From: an uncultured Lactobacillus sp. | GTDB lineage: Bacteria > Bacillota > Bacilli > Lactobacillales > Lactobacillaceae | Direction: 5' to 3' | DNA length: 5,793 nucleotides | NCBI GenBank assembly: GCA_948500755.1 | Contig: CAOOYH010000027.1 | Location: 1 to 5,793, forward strand | Shown: in pieces, positions 5,686 to 5,793 of the stretch | How positions within the stretch are numbered: position 1 is the first letter of the stretch | Layout of the letters: the number at the start of each line of letters is the position of its first letter | The notes under the pieces: generated by a model | What the model was told of the DNA's origin: nothing | The model's database searches: none | What the model saw: only the letters and a program-made list of their open reading frames with translations | Translations under genes and position numbers: made by a program

Positions 5686-5714
5686 TTGACACCCATTTCC
5701 CAAAGGGTTATTAT
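5686..5714 (+). promoter_or_regulatory. Near-consensus sigma-A promoter
   Basis: TTGACA (5686-5691, perfect) and TATTAT (5709-5714, five of six) are 17 nt apart. The spacer includes the small palindrome CCCAAAGGG (5699-5707). Transcription would begin near 5721 and run into the T-box-like leader at the window edge. This is the best promoter in the window. Confidence 0.85.
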
Positions 5715-5739
5715 ATTAAATAATAATTAGTAAATGCAA

Positions 5740-5793
5740 AGAAAAGATGAGTAACTGAGGAATCGTACTTCAGAGAAGTGGAGAAGCTGCGAA
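5740..5793 (+). promoter_or_regulatory. Start of a probable T-box leader, cut by the window
   Basis: The sequence after the promoter has the familiar beginning of a T-box leader of Lactobacillales: a GATGAGTAA-like 5' segment, the AGAGA element (about 5772-5776) of the stem I K-turn, and GCTGCGAA (5786-5793), where the distal stem I AG-bulge motif is expected. The specifier codon, T-box sequence and anti-terminator lie outside the window, so the amino acid cannot be named. T-box leaders sense uncharged tRNA and control aminoacyl-tRNA synthetase or amino-acid genes. Between the terminator at 5591 and the promoter at 5686 I see no gene. Confidence 0.7.

Noticed and set aside
5600..5690. Possible transposase C-terminal remnant on the minus strand
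   Set aside because: A short open stretch of about 20 codons ends at a stop, but no motif or terminal inverted repeat supports an insertion sequence.
1..5793. CRISPR array, tRNA or rRNA genes
   Set aside because: No regularly spaced repeats and no tRNA or rRNA signature sequences were seen on either strand.

Overview
The window looks like chromosome or plasmid DNA of a low-GC Gram-positive bacterium, most likely a member of the Lactobacillales. The pointers are AT-rich genes with AAGGAG-type Shine-Dalgarno sites, TTG starts, U-tract terminators and what appears to be a T-box leader at the right edge. No sequence search was possible, so the genus is inference.

Layout. Positions 1-374 hold a probable terminator of an upstream gene, a perfect -10 box at 125-130, and a strong Shine-Dalgarno site in front of an ORF of only 8 codons. 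Positions 267-546 form a compact module. A predicted plus-strand promoter leads into a hairpin that pairs with the Shine-Dalgarno site of a 33-residue hydrophobic peptide (375-476). A predicted minus-strand promoter inside the A11 tract region (465-493) drives an antisense RNA across that peptide gene to a minus-strand terminator at 305-339. This has the architecture of a type I toxin-antitoxin locus. A long imperfect inverted repeat (489-546) follows, then a gene for an HTH plus coiled-coil protein (573-1244).

The centre is a tightly coupled pair: a MutT-like Nudix hydrolase (1295-1714) overlapping by 8 nt a 975-residue protein (1707-4634, TTG start) that fuses a PLD/HKD-type nuclease domain, an SF2 helicase and a DUF3427 C-terminus. 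A clear terminator follows (4644-4673). Next comes a solo gene (4801-5499) for a HEPN protein of the AbiU2 type, with a structured leader and no visible Shine-Dalgarno site, closed by a strong terminator (5543-5591). The window ends with a near-consensus promoter (5686-5714) and the start of a probable T-box leader, so the next gene to the right is probably aminoacyl-tRNA or amino-acid related housekeeping DNA.

Taken together this reads as an accessory, defence-like island made of three units: a small toxin-like peptide under antisense control, a nuclease-helicase with a nucleotide-cleaning partner, and a HEPN ribonuclease. Domain calls for the Nudix, helicase and HEPN proteins rest on motifs seen directly. 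The defence role, the antisense RNA and the regulatory links are inference.
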